From assembly GCA_948474755.1 (NCBI GenBank), contig CAOLHI010002111.1, positions 124,001-188,000 on the forward strand: 64,000 nucleotides of DNA, read 5' to 3'. Below are positions 59,065 through 64,000 of the stretch, piece after piece. Origin of the DNA: Ctenosaura bakeri (taxonomy: Eukaryota; Chordata; Lepidosauria; Squamata; Iguanidae). A program made the position numbers and the translations under genes. The notes below the pieces were generated by a model, which was not told where the DNA came from, did no database searches, and was given only the letters and a program-made list of their open reading frames with translations. Within the stretch, counting starts at the first letter, position 1. Every line of letters starts with the position of its first letter.

Positions 59065-59217
59065 CTCCTTCACAACTCTATAAGGTAGGTGAGGTTAACA
59101 GAATGTAATTGGCTGAAGGATATTAAATGAGTTTCATGGCTCAGTGGGGACTTGGGTCTCCTCAGTCCAACACTATTCCAAGTCCTAGTCCAGCTATCAC
59201 CCCATGCTGGCTTTGGT
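59065..59217 (-). mobile_element. tRNA-derived SINE, inverted
   Basis: 'caactctataaggtaggtgaggtta', 'ggctcagtggggacttgggtctcctcagtcc' and 'tatcaccccatgctggct' give, inverted, a tRNA-like head and the body of a common squamate SINE. Confidence 0.7.
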
Positions 59218-61293
59218 TTGGTCTACCCTGAATCTATTGCTAGTTAATACAATTGCATAAAAATTTACTGGATTTGATTTTTTATGGTTAGAGAAAGATA
59301 CCACAGTGTGGTAATAGATGAGTATCCACAGGTTTGGGATGACTTCATTTTAAGGGGGTAAATCCTCAATTACTTTGCCCATGAATAATTATGGTAGCTT
59401 TCTCCATGCTGTGGGATAAAACTGATATTTCTCCACAGTATTCTTCCCATATTTAAGCATCTCTGAATGTTTGAAGAAATTATTCCCGGGAAATAAAAAC
59501 ACACACCGTTCTTTTGCAAAATTCTGTTTTTTGTGTAGAAAAAAAAAATTTCTGTGCAGCAAATAGTGTTTTCTGCACAGAAAACAGTTTTTTTCTGCAA
59601 TTCCTCACATGTTTTTCTATGCAGAATAATTCCTATGCAACAGTTCAAGATGTTTGAATACTGGGAGAAAAATATGCAAGATTCTCACTCATCCATTATT
59701 CTTCTTGCTAGGATTTTCCAACTGTCAGCATTTTTTTAAAAAAAACCTGGGAATGAGTAACAATGAACATTCTTTCCATGCCTAATTCAGTTCCTTCCCT
59801 ACTATTTTTACCTAAGTTCAGCTCCTACTGTATCCCAGTCTTTTTTTTTTTTAAATTCAGTCTATCTCTGCTTGGCTTCTGCCTTTTTTATGCTGATTTT
59901 TTTCCTTTCACCTGGCTGGATTTGCATTCACCTGGCTGGAAGACCCCTGAGCGTCCCAGAAGATGCCTTCATCATTGTGTGTCCCTCTGAGTTGTCACAC
60001 AGCCAGACACTTCTCAGCCATCCTCAGGTCCCCACCAGCCATTACCTTGCCATGGGAGAGGAAAAAGGAAAATGGTCTATTGTCAGAAGCTTTGGTTATT
60101 GCATGAGGGAGAAAGAGAATTCTGACCTCTGCAACAACAACAAAAATCACAGGTGTAAATTTATGCCTGAGTATGTCACTACCAGAGTGCCAGCCAATAA
60201 TGGCTTAATAGATATCCTAATGCTCTTACCTCTACTAAGGGATGCCAATGTGTTATTGGCTTCCGGGGGTATGCCAGCATTTCATTCCAGTGGTCTCTTC
60301 CAAGTCCTTCTGCGTCAAGTCCAGTCCTGCATACTCCAATCACCTCATTGTGTCCTACTCTAGGATTGAAGAAGGACAAAGGATTCTTCAAACTTTATCC
60401 ATAATAGAGTGTATATTTGGTTACACATTTAAAATTTGGGGTAAAACACCCCCATTTGGCAGTATGTAAAGCTATGCTTTGTGAGCATAGGAATTATGAA
60501 AATTGTGAAATCAATGCAAACTGAACATTCCACTGATGACTCTACTAGATAAGAGTGAAGCAGCTGCCTCAAGCAGCACATGCCAGGATCAGGGAGAACA
60601 GGCAAGATGTAGGAGGGCATAGCTGTGTCTGCCATGTGGCCTGCCCCATGTTCAATGTACGCTATCCTATTGTCTTCAGGATTTTCTTGTTGCTAGTGTT
60701 GAAGCAAGAGTCGGCAACCAATCGAACTGGTTTTTGTACAAGAATGAAGGAGAACACTCTCTTGTTCTTCATGAAGCAAAATGTCCTGGGTCAGCCCATG
60801 TTAGAATTAGCAACATTTGCATACCTATCCTTATCACTAGTTTGTGTGCTTCCTGACTTCCTGTTGTTTAGTTTTATTATATCCACTCTCTTCTTCCATC
60901 ACTGAATGTCTACCAAAGGAAGGTCTTTCCACCTTTGTTACTGACTAACCAGTTCCCCTGAAGCAAGGGGAGGAACGTATCACTGAAGAAGACAACAGTT
61001 CCTGCCACCCACCCACCAGTGATGAGGAAGGAGACCCTAATATGGATTTCCTTTGACTAACTTAGAAAAATGCTTTCATTCCTCTCTCTTGCATTTGAAA
61101 ATCTTGGTTTCAAGGACTTTCCTCCAACAAAACAAGCTGACAACAGCTAGAGTTACACCCAGCATGTCTTTTCCTCCTTGACATATAAGAGTTAAAAGCC
61201 TTCCAATAGCAAGGAGGCTGGAAGTAGTCTGAGGAAGGGCAGATTTGGTGCCTAGCCTGTGAAGATAATGTAAACACCCGGTCAAAAATGTTA
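59218..61293. other. Anonymous sequence
   Basis: It holds the repeat at 59,505-59,645 and short direct repeats 'tcacctggctgga' at about 59,910 and 59,929. The window's longest frame (59,872-60,363, 163 codons) starts at TTG and has no recognisable domain. No exon was supported. Confidence 0.4.
59505..59645. repeat. 'TTTTCTGCACAGAAAA' repeat, copy 2
   Basis: Four to five degenerate units such as 'tttctgtgcagcaaatagtgttttctgcacagaaaacag' and 'tttttctatgcagaataattcctatgcaa'. It is the longer of the two copies. Confidence 0.55.
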
Positions 61294-61526
61294 GGCCATT
61301 TCTGCACTATACAGTTATAGTGCTGTTATTCCACTTTCAATATCCTGTGGAATTCTAGGGTGTGGAGTTTACTGAGGCCAAAGAGCTCTCTGGCTGAGAA
61401 TTCTAAATGCTACTCCCTAAACTGCAAACCCAGGATTCCATAGGAAAGTGAATCGAATCGAATTGTTGAATTGAATTGAATTGTTGAAAGTGGAATAATA
61501 GCACTATAACAGTGTCGTGTGCAAAT
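61294..61526. mobile_element. TTA-target MITE, copy E, with AATTG expansion
   Basis: It starts GGCCATTTCTGCACTATAC after TTA (61,291-61,293). The core 'aaagagctctctggctgagaattc' and 'aacccaggattccatagga' is intact. Between the two inner motifs 61,450-61,489 is an extra run of GAATC/GAATTG units. The right end breaks off after 'gtgtgcaaat' where a CR1 3' end begins. Confidence 0.8.
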
Positions 61527-62105
61527 AGAATCACAGAGTTGGAAGAAACCCCAGGGCCACCGAGTCCAACCCCCTGCTATGCAGGAACACACATCAAAGC
61601 ATTCCCAACAGATGGCCATCCAGCCTCTGCTTAAAAACCTACAAAGAAGGAGACTCCACCACACTCCAAAGCAGCATGTTCCACTTCTGAACAACTCTGA
61701 CCATCAGGAAGTTCTTCCTGAGGTTTAGGTGGAATCTTTTCCTGCAGTTTGAGTCCATTGCTCCTTGCTTTAGTCTCTGGAGCAGTGGAAAACAAGCCCG
61801 CTGACTCTTCAACATGACATCCCTTCAGATATTTAAACGTGGCTATCATGTCCCCTCTTAACCTTCTCTTCTGCAGAGTAAACATCCCCAGCTCTCTAAG
61901 CCACACCTCATAGAGCATGGCTTCCAGACCCTCCACCATTTTGGTCACTCTCCTCTGGACACACTCCAGCTTGTCGATATCCTTCTTGAACTGAGGTGCC
62001 TAGAACTGGACACAGTATTCCAAATGAGGTCTAACCAATGCAAAATACAGTGGTACCATTACCTCCCTCGATCTAGACACCATACTCCTATTGATAGTTA
62101 CTCCA
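61527..62105 (-). pseudogene. CR1 LINE, ORF2 C-terminus and 3' UTR
   Basis: The minus strand encodes [48 protein letters not shown] and LQKRRLRGDMIATFKYLKG, the C-terminus of CR1 ORF2. It then has a 3' UTR with 'ccaactctgtgattct'. One in-frame stop follows CVQF. It is 5' truncated and ends against the MITE at 61,526. Confidence 0.9.
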
Positions 62106-62917
62106 GCACATACTCAATGTGACTTTACTTGACACCTTCTGTATTAGAATGTAGAAATGCTGAACCCAGGGCTTCCCTTCTGTTCAGATTCTGGTATGTT
62201 GGGGTGTGGAACAGACATACATTTCTTTCAGTAAAGCTGGATCCATGATGTACCAACATGGCCTAATTTTTCCTGAAGTTACTGGGGAAAGAAGTTCCTC
62301 TTCACCAGCCACCCTGTGAACAGGCCACCTGGTAAATCAGAAAGGTCATGCTTTCAAACATATTTTAACGTCTATAAGGCTGAGCAACTTGCTCTAAAAA
62401 TAAAATTAAAAGTTGATCTTCATAGGAAGATGAATTCTACAGTTACTGTTAAAGGTATTGCTTTGACTGTACTGTGACATACATGCACTCTATCTACTGA
62501 GTGAACTCACATGGCTAACCCTGGCATCAGCAGTGGATGTTCTGGATTTATTATTTGGCTTCTACTTTTCACACACTTTCAAATGTGTCCTTTTAACATT
62601 TATCAAATCATTTCCATTAACCATGAGAACCAGAAGCACTTTATATTTAATAATGCAAGCTAAAAATAAAGAACAACCCTAAAGCACCTGGGATTCTTAT
62701 ATATAGGAACAATCTGGGGTGGTGTAGGGGGCTTAAAAGTACCCAAGCATATTTCAGGCTAAAAGCATGGCAAGTTAAAAGTGATTGCTTACACTTATTG
62801 TATCGAGTAGATATTTTTTGAAAAGCAATTCCTGTGTTTTTCAAAAGTATCTTTACTTCATAAAAAGTTACTTCTTAACAAAATGTGCTACAAACCATTG
62901 GTTTCTGGTTCAAAATA
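62106..62917. other. Anonymous sequence
   Basis: No feature recognised. Confidence 0.35.
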
Positions 62918-63092
62918 CAGTGTGGTATAGTGATTTGAGACCAGGATCTGATTCCCCACTCAGCCATGGAAACCTGCTACGTGACCTTGGACGTTTCACA
63001 TACACACTCAGCTCCAGAAAACCCTGTGATAGGTTCGCCTTAGCGTTGTCATAAGTCTCAAATGACTTGAAGGCACGGAGCAACAAACAATA
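62918..63092 (+). mobile_element. tRNA-derived SINE (Sauria/Bov-B-tail type)
   Basis: The head 'gtgtggtatagtgatttgag' with B-box-like 'aggatctgattcc' is followed by 'ccagaaaaccctgtgataggttcgccttagcgttgtcataagt' and 'cttgaaggcacggagcaac'. It is well preserved. Confidence 0.8.
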
Positions 63093-63316
63093 AAATGCAC
63101 TCTCCCCACATCCAGCTTGCCAGAGGTTCACACTCTCAACAGAGAATGAGGCAGGACCAGAACCAAAAACCTGAGATAGCACTTAAGCTACCTGACATTC
63201 TTACTCCACCATTTTGTGAAGTCTATCACCATGACTATGCAGGTAATGAAGACGTTATAGTTACATCACATAAGGAGCAAAGTTAACAGCAACTCATGTG
63301 ATATTACTTAGTTATA

Positions 63317-64000
63317 CCTTCAGCTCCAAGCTGTCTTGGATGAAACAGATTATCTAGATCCATTTCAAACTGGCTTCAGGGCAGGATATGGAGTCGAGAC
63401 TGCCATGGTCGCCTTAGTGGATGATCTTCGCCTAGGTATCAACAGGGGAAGTGTGACCCTGCTGGTACTCTTGGACCTCTCAGCGGCTTTCGATACCATA
63501 GACCATGGTATCCTTCTGGAACGCCTGAGGGCTGGGGATCGGGGGCACTGCACTTAAGTTGTTCCGGTCCTACTTCTCAGGTAGATACCAGGTGGTGATG
63601 CTTGGGGACAGCTGCTCCTCGAAAAAGGAGCTTAAATCTGGTGTCCCTCAGGGCGCCGTCCTCTCCCCAATGCTATTTAACATCTACATGAAACCGCTGG
63701 GAGAGATCATCATGAGGCATGGAGCAAGGTGCTATCAGTATGCTGATGACACCCAGATATATCTCCCCATGCCTTGGATAATAGCATCAACTAAGGGTGG
63801 CATCTCGCCTCTAAAATGCCTTGAAGCAGTAATGGACTGGATGAGGAAAAACAGACTGAAGCTGAAACCAGATAAGACGGAGGTACTTGCTGTTAAGGGC
63901 CCTAGCCCAGGTATGGAGGTCTGTCAACCAGTTCTAGACGGGGTCACACTTCCCCTGAAAGACTGTGTCCGCAGCTTGGGGGTGCTCCTGGACTCGCCAC
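63317..64000 (+). pseudogene. L2-like LINE reverse transcriptase, cut by window edge
   Basis: Plus-strand frames carry the reverse transcriptase core in order: LDPFQTGFRAGYGVETAM, LLVLLDLSAAFDTIDHGILL (D of motif A), then after a one-base frame shift near 63,540, FRSYFSGRYQVVMLG, SGVPQGAVLSPMLFNIYM, QYADDTQIYL (catalytic YADD, 63,739-63,750), MDWMRKNRLKLKPDKTEV and SLGVLLDS. The second frame stays open for about 150 codons to the edge. Motif order resembles L2/CR1-group LINEs. It is 5' truncated; only the frame shift is an obvious lesion. Confidence 0.85.

Noticed and set aside
59872..60363. 163-codon plus-strand frame, the longest in the window
   Set aside because: It starts at TTG, has no recognisable domain and no splice context, and is of a length expected by chance in 64 kb.

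Overview
The window is nuclear DNA from a vertebrate, almost certainly a squamate reptile (lizard). It holds no bacterial-style genes, operons, rRNA, tRNA or CRISPR arrays. The call rests on the mix of interspersed repeats: CR1, L2-like and L1-like LINE pieces, tRNA-derived SINEs whose 3' ends look like the Sauria SINE / Bov-B tail, Helitrons, abundant hAT and other MITEs including one with SPIN-type ends, and many solo LTRs. No database search was possible, so family names rest on recognised termini, target-site duplications (TSDs) and translated motifs. All open reading frames are short, and most lie inside transposons or look like chance.

Layout. 0-8.4 kb: Helitron end, L2-like 3' ends, an L1-like ORF2 relic, a Tigger-like element split by a solo LTR, and a 1-kb ERV LTR. 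8.4-22 kb: mostly anonymous sequence with SINEs, a 482-bp solo LTR, a hAT MITE with a G-rich minisatellite, a 920-bp minus-strand LTR, a near-perfect palindromic MITE and a CR1 3' end. 22-36 kb: a SPIN-like hAT element with a perfect 8-bp TSD, further LTRs, SINEs and MITEs, a (GGAA)n tract, a second Tigger-like element and an L2 fragment. 36-47 kb: MITE, a Helitron with both termini, a second copy of an unclassified LTR-like repeat, a second large Helitron fragment, CR1, and a cluster of three solo LTRs. 47-58.6 kb: repeat-poor sequence that could be a very long 3' UTR of an unidentified gene on the minus strand, with a candidate last coding exon at 58,528-58,599 and a polyadenylation signal at 46,967-46,972. 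58.6-64 kb: CR1, SINEs, MITE, and an L2-like reverse transcriptase running off the right edge.

Three points stand out. (1) One TTA-target MITE family recurs at least six times, once as a hairpin with 87-bp arms, and its core is also found inside all three Helitrons. (2) Solo LTRs fall into two groups: TGTTAC...GTAACA with 4-bp TSDs (ERV1/gammaretrovirus-like) and TGTC...GACA with 5-bp TSDs (possibly Ty3/Gypsy-like). Two of the latter carry an ATG and an acidic reading frame at LTR base 5. (3) The only credible host gene evidence is the minus-strand terminal exon and its putative 11.6-kb 3' UTR, and it is tentative.
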